From: Brachypodium distachyon
Taxonomy: Eukaryota; Streptophyta; Magnoliopsida; Poales; Poaceae
Direction of reading: 5' to 3'
Assembly (NCBI RefSeq): GCF_000005505.3
Contig: NC_016131.3
Span: 54,297,355-54,361,354, forward strand
DNA length: 64,000 nucleotides
Under the pieces are notes generated by a model. It made no database searches. It was not told where the DNA came from and saw only the letters and a program-made list of their open reading frames with translations. This document shows positions 32,641 through 43,707 of the stretch, piece by piece (the stretch's first letter is position 1; each line of letters opens with the position of its first letter). Position numbers and translations under genes: made by a program.

Positions 32641-33555
32641 ATGAACCGCATCCATCGGAAAAAAAAAAATCAATTTCTCACCTCTTCCTCTTCTTCTTCC
32701 ACGGTCGTCCCTGAAGCAGCAGCACCGCGGGCGCCGGCCCTGGAGGAGATTCTGGAACCAGATGCCACCGCAGAACCAGATGCCATGGCCTGGTCAGTGG
32801 GAGACTGGCGGTGACCATGGCGAGGAGGAGGAGGAGGAAGACCCTGACCCCTACGTCGCGTTGCCGAGCTGGTGCTGCTGCTGCAGGAGCGTCAGTGAGC
32901 ACAATCGTTGGGTTCGACTTCGAGCGAATCTTGCCGTCCCCAAGCTTTCCCGCCGGCGCCTTCTTCCCCACGGCCAGCTTCTTCCCCTTCAAGGCTGCAG
33001 GCTTCACCCGCATTAACGAAGATATGAGACGCTCCTTCTCCTTCGCCGGCTGGTCCTTCTCCATGGCGGTGGGCCGGTGGCCGGCGCCTGGCGCTAGCTC
33101 GCGCCTGAGCTGCGTGCGGCGGCGGCGGCGGCGGGCACTACCTCGTGGTCGGGAGCGGCGGCAGCGGCGGTGAGCGAGTTGTTGACTTGTTGTTGAGCGG
33201 CGGCCGCCGGCGGCGGGCGAGCGAGCTCGGGGTCGGGAAGGATTGGGTTGGGGGTCGAAGATAGGGACGAGACGGCCGAGTCGGGAACTCGGGATGACCT
33301 AACTCGCGTGTTTCAGGCTTTCAGCCTCGTATTGGCACTTGGGCTGGGCCGGAATGGATCGCGGAATCGGGACGTGGGCCAAACTCGGGAGCTCGCCGAG
33401 CTGGACCGAGCTGACTCGGCTAGGCCCGAATATTTCTCGGACCGTTTTCGTGGGCTCGGCTCGGTCGGAAAAAAAAACGAGCTCGGGCCGAGCTGGCTCG
33501 GCTCGCCGTTGGCTCGGTCCAGCTCGCCGAGCTGGGCTCGAACATCCAGGCGGAT
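32641..33555. other. hAT 5' leader and right terminal region
   Basis: GC-rich, low-complexity sequence with open frames on both strands that encode no recognisable domain. The last 150 bp are packed with gagctcg/ggctcg subterminal motifs of the hAT end. Confidence 0.5.
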
Positions 33556-34290
33556 GTAGGAGTGCCCAAGTCATATACTTTGAATTTACCGCAAAAAAAA
33601 TATGATTCATTAAGACAATCCATGTTTTGTCAAAAATTACTCTGTTAATTATTCCATATGTTTATTTTTATAAGTTTGCAAATTTGAGAAACAAATTAGT
33701 TTCAATTTTGTATACTCCTTTCGTGCACAAATAAGTGTACATTTGGATTTAAAATTTGTCCACACAAAAGAGTATGCACCGCAAGAAAAAAAAGTGCATG
33801 AAAAAATGTGTATGCACCGCAAGCTGCAACCGTTACCCCGTAGCTTTGCAGCACGCATGCTGCTTGCTTGCAAAGGCTCTACGTACACACACGAGTGCTG
33901 CAACCTTTTACCCCTCTTTGCAGCCAGAAGAAAGCCTACACGTACACACACAAGCACAAGTGCTTTCCGATCGACAGTGCTAGGAACAAAGCCCAAATCG
34001 CACGCTCCTGTGGCTCCTGTCGTCTTCTTCTCACTGGCTCCCGCATCGTCGGATATCGGTATCAGTTGGTCCGTGGAGTCGTCGTCCTCTTCTCTGAAAC
34101 TTTTCTGTCGTTTTTTGGTGAGCCGACCCGTGACGACGAGCTACCCGGCTGGCCGCGACGGTGCCCACGTCGCGGGCACCTCCCGGCCGTGAACTTTGTT
34201 CTACGTGGAAGGACCGAGCGAGGCAGCAGGGGTCATAAAAAAGAGGTAGACAAATTGCAATGTCCGTTCGTAGAGGGTTTGTTCTGGGGA
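33556..34290. repeat. ELIP upstream paralogous segment, copy C (right half), with ELIP2-type block
   Basis: Continues from 15562 across the hAT element (gtgcccaagtcatatac matches copy A near 970-985). 33830-34250 aligns with 7247-7640, and its end (ccacgtcgcgggcacctcccggccgtgaac) resembles 37750-37785 upstream of the second ELIP. It contains the short inverted repeat gtgccc...gggcac around an ACGT core near 34160. Confidence 0.7.
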
Positions 34291-35659
34291 GAGGGCTAAT
34301 TGGAGGGCCTTATAGGAAGTTCGCGGACGAATTTAGACATCCTATTTTCGAATGGTTGGAAAAGTGTTTTATTTTGACTCATTGTCATGTTTTTATTTTT
34401 ATTTTATCAACTTTTAATTTTAACTTTCACATTTTTTTTATTTCATTATAATCTTTTACAATGAAGCTTTTGGGTTTTCAACTTTTCATTTTTAGCTTTT
34501 AGTTTTGAACATTGAATAGTTTCGCAGAATAAAAAAACCTTACCCTCACCACGACGTTTACTCCCAAGCCAGCGCCTTCCCGGCGGAACCCATGGCGAAA
34601 ACCTTGGTACTGACATAGAGGCGGATCGGCAGTGAGGTCCACATGGACGGATCCCAGGATGCCAAGTGGATCCGTCGAATCTTGTTGTGCCGGTCTTCGA
34701 CTCGCTAGCCGGATCCCGTCGACGGTGGTGGCCTCCCCCGGCGGCAACATGGGGAGAGTAGGCTTTGGCGACTAAAGCGAACCAACTATAGGAACGGGAG
34801 GAAGGCAAAGAGTGGAGAGAGAGAGAGAAGTCGGGAGTGAACTAACCGTCTTTCTTCTGCAAATTTAATGTGTACATATACTTACAAAAAAGACAAATAG
34901 CTACTTTTACAATGTACAATGCCGTTAGTTTTTTACATTTTAGTGTACATATCATTTTTTACAAGTTTCATATAAGCTTACAATTATATGTAATATTATG
35001 TATACGATTTGAGATTTTTTAAGAGTACAGGTATATGTAGAGTGTGGTACGTGCATCGTCTCCACTTCAAAACAAGTGAGAAAAGATTCCACAGACCAGA
35101 TACATGCCTATAACGTCCATGACACAAAATCAAGAGATAATAGGAGAACGGCTGGTTTCATGTGATCTTGATTTTGTTTCTAGTGCAAATTGATGAACAG
35201 CATTTACGGAAAGACATGTATGTACTAAAATTTTGTTGCCCTCCGAAATTAGTAATCTTCTATCATTTTTGAAACTATCTCGGATTTTGGCATTTGAAAT
35301 TTCACCAAACATTATCAAATTGCAGGAAACAAAATTTGCCTGGCACAATTTACACAAGCCAATTACTTGGTTCTCAATTAAAAAAAGAAGGAAGAACAAT
35401 TAGAGAAAGTTTATGTAACTATTTTGCATCGGGTTCAAATTCTAGTCAAACCATAAATTTTAAGTGTTAGACTAAAATTTCAAGTTCCACTAAAATTTGC
35501 GAACTTTTAAACTTTGGTAGAGCTATGCCGGTGACATATAAACTACTCCGTTCCATTATTTGTAGAGAGTTCCACTTTCAACCTCTCTATTCGTGATTTT
35601 TTTGAAGGTTTTTCTACCATATAGAAGAAACCTGTCAATTTAACTCTTTTTGTAATATA
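34291..35659. other. Intergenic, with an unidentified insert-like block 34290-34858
   Basis: 34290-34858 is absent from the paralogous position after 7690, so it is an insertion in this copy or a replacement. Its right end has a gagagagagag run; no terminal repeats were resolved. From 34860 to about 35060 the sequence again resembles 7780-7820 plus 8129-8540. The rest is AT-rich with no gene recognised. Confidence 0.4.
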
Positions 35660-36290
35660 CTCCCTCCGTACCGAAAAGATTGACGCAACGGCCTTCACAA
35701 GTCACATTTGCAATTAAGTCCAACAATTTCAAAATAATGATGGAAGAGATCGCCCTCGCTGCCGTCGGGTTCGTCGTCTCCGCCACCAGATCCGGTCGCG
35801 CTGCCCCGGATCCGCCCTCGCCGCCGCCGGGTTCGTCATCTCCACCTCCGGATCCCGTCGGGCCGCCCCGAATCCGCCCTCATCACCGCCGGATTCGTCG
35901 TCTCCGCCCCCGGATCCGCCCTCGCTGCTGTTGGACTCGTCGTCTTCGCCCCCGGATCCGGCCATCCAGCCCCGCCGCGCGCCCCCGGATCCGGCGATTC
36001 TTGGCCTCCTTTGTCACCGGGATTCTTGGCGAGGGGAGCAAAGCAGGAGGGGAAGAAGGAGCGCAGTACAAGGGAGGAGGCGAGCTGGTAGGGAGGGGAG
36101 ACGTCTGCGAGCCGGTATGGGAGATTGGGAGGGGAGGTGGAGGGTGGCGTCTCCGAGCTGAGGTGAGGGGAGCTGAGAGAAATGAGGGGGTTTGGGTATT
36201 TAAAGATACGTACCGTGCGTGGATGATAAGAAATGGCAAGAACGTTTTTGTAAAAAGACCGCAACGCCGGTCTTTTCGGAACGGAGGGAG
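35660..36290. mobile_element. Long Stowaway-type element (631 bp) with GC-rich cargo
   Basis: Ends ctccctccgtaccgaaaaga and tcttttcggaacggagggag are near-perfect inverses, with weaker pairing for another 15 bp or so. TA flanks both sides (35658-35659, 36291-36292). Typical Stowaway MITEs are 80-350 bp. This one carries a GC-rich middle (35745-36020) made of repeated ggatccgccctcgc/ggttcgtcgtctccgcc units, then a purine-rich block. No transposase motif is seen. The interior is open on both strands because of the repeats; coding is not supported. Confidence 0.8.
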
Positions 36291-36378
36291 TATCATGTAA
36301 GGGTTTGACCCTCATTTTACTGGAGTTTTCGGAACGGAGGGAGTATCATGTAAGGGTTTGACCCTCATTTTACTGGAG
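36273..36378. repeat. 53-bp tandem duplication at the right end of the Stowaway element
   Basis: Units 36273-36325 and 36326-36378 are identical to the eye. Each holds the last 18 bp of the terminal repeat plus flanking sequence (tatcatgtaagggtttgacc). Confidence 0.9.
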
Positions 36379-36472
36379 TGTTTTATTTATGTTAGGATAT
36401 GAAAAAGCGTAGAACGGTCCTTCGATGTAGCGAGGTTGGTTTAGTCACAGTCTTCATGCAGTGAGGTTGGTA

Positions 36473-36658
36473 CTCCCTCCGTTCCAAAACACAACTCATA
36501 TACATTTATGCACTTGGACCAAGACAGTTATCGTCTGACCACTCATATTGGATTAATAATAAATGGATACGAGTAGTCATTGGTCGGGTGCAAAAATGAG
36601 TTGTGTTTTGGAACAAATGAAAAATATGTATATGAGTTGTGTTTTGAAACGGAGGGAG
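36473..36658. mobile_element. Stowaway-type MITE, 186 bp
   Basis: Ends ctccctccgttccaaaacacaactcat and atgagttgtgttttgaaacggagggag form long inverted repeats; TA lies on the left. The interior repeats ttgtgttttggaac once more. Confidence 0.85.
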
Positions 36659-36931
36659 CAGTGAGTATACTCGAACTATTTTTTTTCTTTATAAATAAAG
36701 AGTTAACTTGTCGCGGTATACAGTATGCAACTATTCAAAAAAAAATCTTATAGTAAAGCATTTTGTGCATCAATGTTTCGGAGGTAATTAAAAATTTCTC
36801 AATCGTCTGAGATAAATGCAAAAGAATTCGAACAAGGTATAATCACAGGAAAACATTTTCGTTCGTACGCTAATCTCAGGTTCCTAAAAATCCTAGTAGT
36901 ACATCACATCAGATTCCATATAACCGGAAAT

Positions 36932-37582
36932 CTAGACGTTGACGAAGGGCGTGCCGGTGATGAACTCGGTGACGGCGAGCGCGACGAGGCCGAGCATGGC
37001 GAAGCGTCCGTTCCAGAGCTCGGCGTCGGAGCTCCAGAAGCTGGTGGACTTGCTCTCCACGCTCTGCCCTTGGAGCAGCGGCACCAGCGACGCCACGGAC
37101 AGCAGCGCCGTGGTGGTGAGGAACCAGCCCAGCCCGGCGCCGCTGCCGGCCTGCGACAGGAGCCCGCCGCCGCGGGCCGCCTCGACGGACAGCGCCGCCA
37201 CGAAGCCCACCATGGCCAGCCGCCCGTTGATCCGCTCCGGCGCCGGCCCGCTGAACGCCAGCGCGTCCCACACCGATGGGCTCGCCTTCACCTTGGGCTT
37301 GGGCGCCGCTGGGCTTGGGCTCGGGGTTGATGGGCTTGGGGTCGGGGATGAGGTCGATGCGCTCGTCGTCTCCTTGGTCGGGTCCATTTCCGGCTGCAGG
37401 GCATCGTGAGTCAGCAACAATAAACAAGTTTTGGGATCCTATCAGTACTCAGTAATGCTCACCTCGGTCTGGGCCCTGACGACGAGGGCGCGGCGGCGCA
37501 GGGGCGCCAGCGCAGAACGGTTGGCGGAGCGGCCGACGGCGGCGGCGCTGGCGAAGGAGCTCAAGGCCATCATGGTCGCCAT
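36932..37582 (-). CDS. ELIP: Early light-induced protein, chloroplastic (one-intron copy)
   Basis: Exon 1 (37463-37582) encodes a 40-residue transit-peptide region ending VVRAQTE. Intron 37394-37462 is a 69-bp GT-AG intron in phase 0. Exon 2 (36932-37393) encodes the rest; 193 residues in total. After the transit peptide comes a Pro/Ser/Thr-rich linker ([13 protein letters not shown]), about 20 residues longer than in the 9348-9866 paralogue. Three thylakoid membrane helices follow. The first has [13 protein letters not shown], the third has [20 protein letters not shown], and the protein ends FVNV. Family role: transient chlorophyll binding and photoprotection in high light. The gene has its own TATA box and ACGTG-containing upstream sequence. 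Orientation matches the other ELIPs, supporting a tandem array. Confidence 0.93.
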
Positions 37583-37710
37583 TACTCGAAGCAGCGAAAG
37601 CTAACAGAAGTTGCAGGATTGCAGAGCAACAGATGAGCTAGATTGATCGATCACACTTGGCTGTGGTGGCTGATGTTTGCTGTGTTATTTATGAGCTAGA
37701 GTGGGAGCCC

Positions 37711-37718
37711 ATTTTATA
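37711..37718 (-). promoter_or_regulatory. TATA box of the one-intron ELIP
   Basis: TATAAAAT on the minus strand, about 130 bp upstream of the ATG at 37580-37582. Further upstream (37740-37840) are CACGTC and GACGTGGAC cores shared with other ELIP upstream segments in the window. Confidence 0.7.
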
Positions 37719-38701
37719 GCGCCCGTGAGGACCTCCCCGGTGGCCGCGGCCGTGGCCACGTCGGCGAGCACTTCCCAGCCGTGAACTCTCACCGAGCCGA
37801 GGGCTTGTCTCTCCTCGACGTGGACCTCCCGGCCACCGTGCAGAGGCGCTCCGGAGCTCGCCAAAAAGTGGCAGAGAAAAGTGGCACGGGACTCCAGAAA
37901 TTACTACTACTCAGCTGATGATGCTTCTAGATACTTGTGCCTGGGGCCACGTGTCAGCCACGGCACGGGTGACAGCAGGAGGAAGTCAGGAAGGAGGGTG
38001 TGATTTGTGCGTTGATTTGGGAATTTGGTTTGTAGCGACCAATAACGAGAAGCCATTAGAGAGACACGCACGCCTGCGTAGAGCCAGTGATCGAGTTTTA
38101 CTCTAGTTTTTTTTTTTGGGCAATTCTTTTCGCAGTTCTGCTTTTGGGTAAAGCTACTATGCCTGTTTCTGCCTCTGAGCTGGACACAACCTTGTGTGCC
38201 TTCCATTTCTGACGGTCTCAAGTTTTACGGTCTGTTCGATTCCTGATGCTGTTTCAGCCGGTTAATGTTACAGGCGTACAGCAGCCCAGATGGATCCATC
38301 AGTCCATGCAAATGGTTTCAATCGAAACAGCACTCAGAACACTAGCGAAAGGGTACGAATCAACACACCATGTATAACTCCGGATGACCATCTATAAGAC
38401 TGCAGTTATACCATCAGAATGCAATGCCACGGGAGAATATCAGACACCAGCACAGATCGAAATACATATGTTCCATCAACAGCATTACCCGATTCACAGA
38501 CCGACGAACGAACAAATGGCAATGGTAAGTCAGAAGAAACACTCTCCCCGACCAAGCAAGCGATGGAGGATGACGATCAGCTTCACAGATGTCCTCCTAA
38601 CGGCGGAGCGTCACCGTCGTCACGGCAGAACTCCTTGGATTGCAGAGCGAGATGGATGGAACATGACGAAAGTTGCAGCGATGTGGCACGCAGAAATGGA
38701 G
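37719..38701. other. Intergenic: ELIP promoter and HSF 3' flank
   Basis: The left part holds ELIP upstream sequence to about 37860. 38300-38701 is probably the HSF 3' untranslated region. Open frames here are not recognisable. Confidence 0.5.
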
Positions 38702-41514
38702 CTATTTGGTGGGCGTTGGGGTATCTGAGACGAGATAACCCATCTTCTCAGACAGCAGATTCATGTCTTCCATGATAACCGGGTTGTCATCCTCATCACC
38801 AAGTTCTTCATTCAGTAGATCATCCCAGAAATTATCTTTCAACACCCCCTGGGCTCTGTTCTGCTGCATTCCACAGATACCCAGGTCAAAACCATGTGGC
38901 TCCATTACACCGTTAGTCTTGATACCTGGACCCTCGAGACCAGATGGGATCCCATCAGCAAGCAGTTCCATTGAACCTTCCAGGTTAAGTGGGATCCCAT
39001 CAGCAAGCAGATCCAGCGAACCTTCGAGGTCAGGTGGGATCCCATCAGCAAGGAGTTCCACTGATCCTTCCAGACCAGGTAGGATCCCATCAGCGACGTG
39101 TTCCACTGAACTTTCCATGTCAGGTGGGATCCCATCAGCAACGAATCCCCCTGAACCTTCCAGGTCAGGTGGGATGTCATCGGCAAGGAGTTGCACTGAC
39201 CCGTCAGCAAGAAGTTCCATTGACACATGGGGATCAAACAGAATAGGTGACTCTTGCTGCAGGCTGCTGCTAGCCCCCATGTGATCAGCTTCAGTTCCCT
39301 GGTCGATGCGACGCCTTCTTTTCTTGGAGATAGTGTCATGGAGTTGCTTCCTCATCTCGTTCTTGGCAATCAGTTGCTTTAAGAATTCAGGGTTCCGCAA
39401 AACACGTGCCAAGAATGTTACCATCTGCTGTTGCTTTTGCTCATTCCCATGTAGCCTATCCTCCATGGCTTTTAGACGTGCCTTGGTGTCCTGCTGTTCC
39501 TGCCTTAACTTCACCACTTGTGCCATCAACAATTCCTTGTCCCTCTTCAGCCGGTCGATCTCTGCATCATTTCCAAAGTGCCCTACCTCAAGGTATGATG
39601 ATCCAAAAGACTGCTGATTTGAAGCAGGATGAGCAGGAGGTTTTCGACGCCTGATGTTCTTGAGAAGGTGCCTCTGTCCCCGTAGAAACCCCTCGTTAGC
39701 AAATTCCCATCGATCCGGATCTACCTTTCTGAAACCCTGACAAGCCAAAAAACAACAAACAAGCGAGACGTTAATCCAGGAGACTTCTAGTGCAAGCATG
39801 CATCATGTTGATGCTTTCTCAGCAGGGAAAAAAAATAAGACATCATGTTTACATTTTCCTTCTATCTAGATCATAAGTGGCACCAGAGCATCTTCTGGTT
39901 ACCTATGTAGAATGTATTTCAGTTAATTTTGCATTGTTTTTCGGATTCATTATTTTCTTCACTAATTAGTCAAAATTCTTCAATCTTCATCCTTTTCTTA
40001 TCTTTTTGGAGGATAATTAGAAAACCACTAATTTACTGTCAATTAGAAAAAAATAAGAACTGCCAACTCTTATAGAAGGATAAACATCTTGACTGAAAAA
40101 AAAATGGAACTTGTTTTAGAATACAATCTTTATTTGGTGACAAAAGTTCCAAACAAAAGAGGTAGAATACACATGTAACCACTGCATGTGCGGAGTAGGT
40201 AACAGCACAGTGCAACGGCTATATGAGTTATCAAGTTAAGCATTTGACAGTGACATATGACCTAAGATATCACCATGCTCACCTAATTTTTGTGCTCACG
40301 AAAAAGGGTCCAAATAAAGGGTTACGCTAGAAACATTTCCAGCTGCTACTAATTCTGGGAGAGGGAGCCATGATATGAAGGCACGAGTACAAGTGTAAAC
40401 AACATGTAAGACAATGTTGCAGCTGATTGTCCTGAGAAAAAATATTGTTGAGCCATAACCTGAAGGCGCGAAGTACAAGGATAAAACACATGCAAGACAA
40501 TGTTGCAGCTGATTGTCTTTATAAAATTTATTATCTTCAAGGAAATATGGCACTGGCAGGGTAAGGATAAGTGAATGAGAAACACACAGGATAAATATTT
40601 TCTAGACAACTTTGTTTCACTTGATGACAAGTTGACAACTTTGTTTGTAGACTGGCACTAGCAGTCTGCAAGGAAAGTAAAAACAATATACTAAGTTTTA
40701 TCAAGCAGGTCTAGCCCAATTGTTGCAGCTCTGTGAATACCTTGCCTTGTTATTCAACTAAAATTTGCCAGCCAGGGATTTCCATGCCCTTTTCTACAAA
40801 AAAAATGTAACAGGGCACATACTATTGCAATGCTCTCCTAGTTTAGTTTAGTGCAATACCATCAGTGTTCTCAAGTACAAAATGTCCCAATCACAGAAAG
40901 CAAGATATGTCCATTATTCAACCAGGCTAGTTAATAACATTCAGCAACTGTCAACAGCCAATTAGTTATCTTTTATGTACTATCTTAACCAAATGTGGCA
41001 AGGCAACACGATCTGGATGGCTACATTGCACCAAATCCCTAAAGGTCACAGTTCCACAGCATTACAATTGGGAGCTTCAAGAATCGGCTACATTCATCAC
41101 TCCTCATGATCACCGCCCAAGTTCGCTCCATTGTTAAATTTGTCAAGGGGGGAAGGAGGAGGCTTAGGGGCTTACATAGGTGTTGAGCTGCCTGACGAAG
41201 CTGGAGAAGTTGCTGTGCTTGAAGTGCCTGGGCAGCAGCGAGGTGGCAAAGGCGTGGGGATCCCAGACCACGAAGCTGTTGTTGGTGGGGCTCCACGACA
41301 CGACATGGTTGCTGTTCTGGTCATCGACCATGTCGTAGGTCTTCGTGAGGAACGGCGGCGGCCCGACATCGTGAAGCCCCTCCATCGGCCTCGGTACCGC
41401 CGCCGCCGCCACAGTGGACGGTCCATCCTCCGCCGCCACTGCCGCCGGCGGACTGCCTCCCCCACCCCCATGGCCCTCCTGCTCCTCTTTGACCAGACTC
41501 AGCAGTGGGTCCAT
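38702..41514 (-). CDS. HSFA2: Heat stress transcription factor, class A2 type
   Basis: Exon 1 (41176-41514) and exon 2 (38702-39736) flank a 1.44-kb intron (phase 0) at the position conserved in plant HSFs, after [10 protein letters not shown] and before [13 protein letters not shown]. The protein is 457 residues. The DNA-binding domain spans about 50-145, starting [14 protein letters not shown]. The HR-A/B coiled coil (about 175-245, [19 protein letters not shown]) mediates trimerisation. A basic nuclear localisation motif KKRRRR follows. Six exact 15-residue repeats ([14 protein letters not shown]) come next, then an AHA activation motif ([10 protein letters not shown]) and a Leu-rich, export-like end. 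It would bind heat-shock elements in the nucleus and activate chaperone genes. The class comes from overall layout and AHA context; the subgroup is not resolved. Confidence 0.92.
38946..39215 (-). repeat. In-frame 45-bp minisatellite in the HSF gene
   Basis: The block gggatcccatcagca or a close variant starts at 38946, 38991, 39036, 39081, 39126 and 39171: exactly 45 bp each time, or 15 codons. The protein unit is about [16 protein letters not shown] partial seventh unit follows toward 39220. Confidence 0.95.
40360..40530. repeat. Tandem duplication of about 83 bp in the HSF intron
   Basis: gagccatgatatgaaggc...gacaatgttgcagctgattgtc is repeated as gagccataacctgaaggc...gacaatgttgcagctgattgtc, with about 85% identity by eye. 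Confidence 0.75.
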
Positions 41515-43130
41515 ACCCTCCAGGAGGCCGAGACCACCCGCTCAAGTAACCACACTGACTAAACCCTCGTCCGCAGCCGCACTGAACCTCTGGAACCGGA
41601 AATGGCGGAGTTAATTATGCAGGGAACGGCAGGAGGCCTTGGCTTGATCGGAAGGTAGGTGGCATGGCCGTCGCCGCAGGGGCACGGAGAGAGCCTGGGA
41701 GGACAGAAGATAAGGGAGGGGGCCTACCTCGCCATCATGCCACCCCTACCCGCAAGTACACGCAAGGGAAAGAAACGGCAGAGAGATTGCTGGGGACCAC
41801 GGACCCAGGGCGCGCGAACGAACCAGCAAGACGTGCGGCGAGGCGAGGCGGGGGGACGGCGGAGAAGATCTGAGCGGAGCCGACGGCGGGACGGGGGGGG
41901 TCGGTTTCTCCTGTCGGTCGGCGGCTGGAGCGGCGGCGAGCGAGTGGGGTGGGGTTGGGTGGATGGCTATTTTGGGAAAGGAAGATTTTGGGAACAGGGG
42001 GCGGTTTGGACTTCGGTGAACGGGGGGCGGTTTGGCGGAGGGCGGAGCACGTGTCGGGACCTGGGCTTGCCATGGGCCTCGTATGGGCCTGGCGCGACAA
42101 GTGTCGGCTCGTCTGGCTCGAGCGGCAGAGGGGCTCGCGTGAGCAGAGCGCCGCCCCCGGAAACGATCGGACGCGGGGGTAAAAAAGGAACTTTACGCTT
42201 TTACGGCGTGAGATGGATGGAGCGGGGGAGCTTTGGGCCGCTGACATATGCGGGGTCAGTTTGACCGGGATTCTACGTGTCAGCCAGGTTTGCGAAGAAT
42301 GGCAACGCTGGCAGCCACCTAGTCAGAAGGAAGGCGGAAGGAACAATGCAATGATAGTAGTACATGAATTCGGGAGGTCTTTGTAGCTCTCTTTTTTTCG
42401 CGACAAGCTAGTAAAAAAGAACTTGACAGTGGTGTACCCAACCAATGTAGGTAGAGATGTTTGCATGTTTGAATTTAAACATTGATGAAACTTTGGATTG
42501 AACATCAATGTGTTGTATCCTATGGGCTGGGTGTAGAGAGCGGAGAAGGCTCAACCGAGCGTCGAGTCATCTTACGGTCTCCTCTCCCTCTGTTCCTTGG
42601 CAGCCTCGTTGTTTATCAAACCTGGGCGGTACGATGGACAAACACAGGGCCTCCATACAATGACCAGTAGAACACGAGACCTGGAACGATTTTCCGTAAT
42701 ATTCAACTGCTTCTTGTCTGTACAGTTTCGTTTTTGCATTGCAACAAGATTGAGACGGTTTTGGTTACTGGTGGGGTTGCTCCAGCGACTGAGCGGAGGT
42801 AGCGAGGAGCGTTTTATTTTTTGCTGGTGGCGGCCACAGTTAGAGCTTGTCGTTCACAAGATCAGCAACAATCGACGGTGACTTTCTCAATGGACAAGTG
42901 GACGGTCGGTGGTACTGTCGTGGCAGCACGAGGGATTGTTCAAGACGCATGGTGGAATGTTGTTGGTGACTCACCACGTGTACCTTAAAGGCCTGATTGT
43001 GAAGTTTATTCTGCTTAAGGCTTTGGCTGTGAGCCTGTGACTCGAGTTGTAATATTGTGTGCGGCTTTGTCCTCACTATTTTAGTGGAAGCAAGGACTTA
43101 CAAACAAAAAAGAAACATTGACTTGCCTAA
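41515..43130. other. HSF 5' flank and unassigned sequence
   Basis: The first 300-600 bp are GC-rich 5' untranslated and promoter DNA of the HSF gene, with spurious open frames. 42480-43100 contains no recognised gene or repeat. Confidence 0.4.
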
Positions 43131-43237
43131 TCACATGTACAATGGTTGATAAAACCATCAACTCTCTCTTCTACATCAACAATTATTCTACGTGGCAACC
43201 TTAAGGAAAGGCGGACGTCACCCCATTGTACACGTCC
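43131..43237. mobile_element. Small Tourist/Harbinger-like MITE
   Basis: acatgtacaatgg near the left end and ccattgtacacgt near the right end are inverted repeats. TAA flanks both sides (43128-43130 and 43238-43240), the 3-bp duplication expected for this group. The related end cattgtacatgtct occurs at about 49846. Confidence 0.6.
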
Positions 43238-43646
43238 TAAGTTATAATGAAATATTCAGACTTTCTTGGTTTTCCGATTTTTCCAGCTAATCAAGTGCGA
43301 GAAACCTGAATTAAGGAGCAAATCTTTAGTTTCGATCTAACCAGATTTGGGACTTGTTTTTATCGGTTTGATAGATCGATTCTAGATTAATATGCATCCC
43401 TGGTTGCGGCGGATACAGTTGTTTTGATCTCAACTTGTATTGCTCTGACGAACCTATTGTCTGGTGTCAACTTATATTGCTCCCATTGTTTTCTTTCATT
43501 TCAATTGGTCTCAAGTAGGAGTAACAATGATACCATACATTAATTGTGATATATTCGCGCTTTCCCATGTTCAAAATCATTTTCTTGCTCGTATGACTAT
43601 ATATTGCAGTTTATAGACTTTCTATCAAACAACTCATAAAACAATA

Positions 43647-43707
43647 CTTCCTCCGCGCCTAAATTTTTTGAACTAAAATCACAACAGGAATGTAGGAACG
43701 GAGGGAG
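43647..43707. mobile_element. Miniature Stowaway-type element, 61 bp
   Basis: Ends cttcctccgcgcctaaattt and gtaggaacggagggag, with TA flanking both sides (43645-43646, 43708-43709). Probably an internally deleted copy. Confidence 0.65.

Larger units (their letters stand above)
15563..33555 (-). mobile_element. hAT DNA transposon, interrupted by a Gypsy element
   Basis: The outer ends are GC-rich and carry many gagctcg/ggctcg subterminal motifs in both orientations (15580-15700 and 33400-33540). The left end ccggctggacaccgagcc resembles the inverse of the right end (atccgcctggatgttcgagcc). An 8-bp near-duplication flanks it (gtgggagt at 15555-15562, gtaggagt at 33556-33563), as expected for hAT. 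Without the 13.6-kb Gypsy insertion the hAT would be about 4.4 kb. Its transposase runs on the minus strand. The insertion site is confirmed by the paralogous empty site in copy A near 953-985. Exact terminal bases are uncertain by a few nucleotides. Confidence 0.8.

Noticed and set aside
35680..36300. Open frame inside the long Stowaway element
   Set aside because: Both strands are open because of short GC-rich repeats, and the frame runs into the terminal repeat.
36909..37427. Arg/Ala-rich frame overlapping the second ELIP
   Set aside because: Wrong-frame reading of a GC-rich gene; no domain and it ignores the clear splice sites.
41659..42264. Open frame upstream of the HSF gene
   Set aside because: Lies in GC-rich promoter DNA; Gly/Arg-rich with no recognisable domain.
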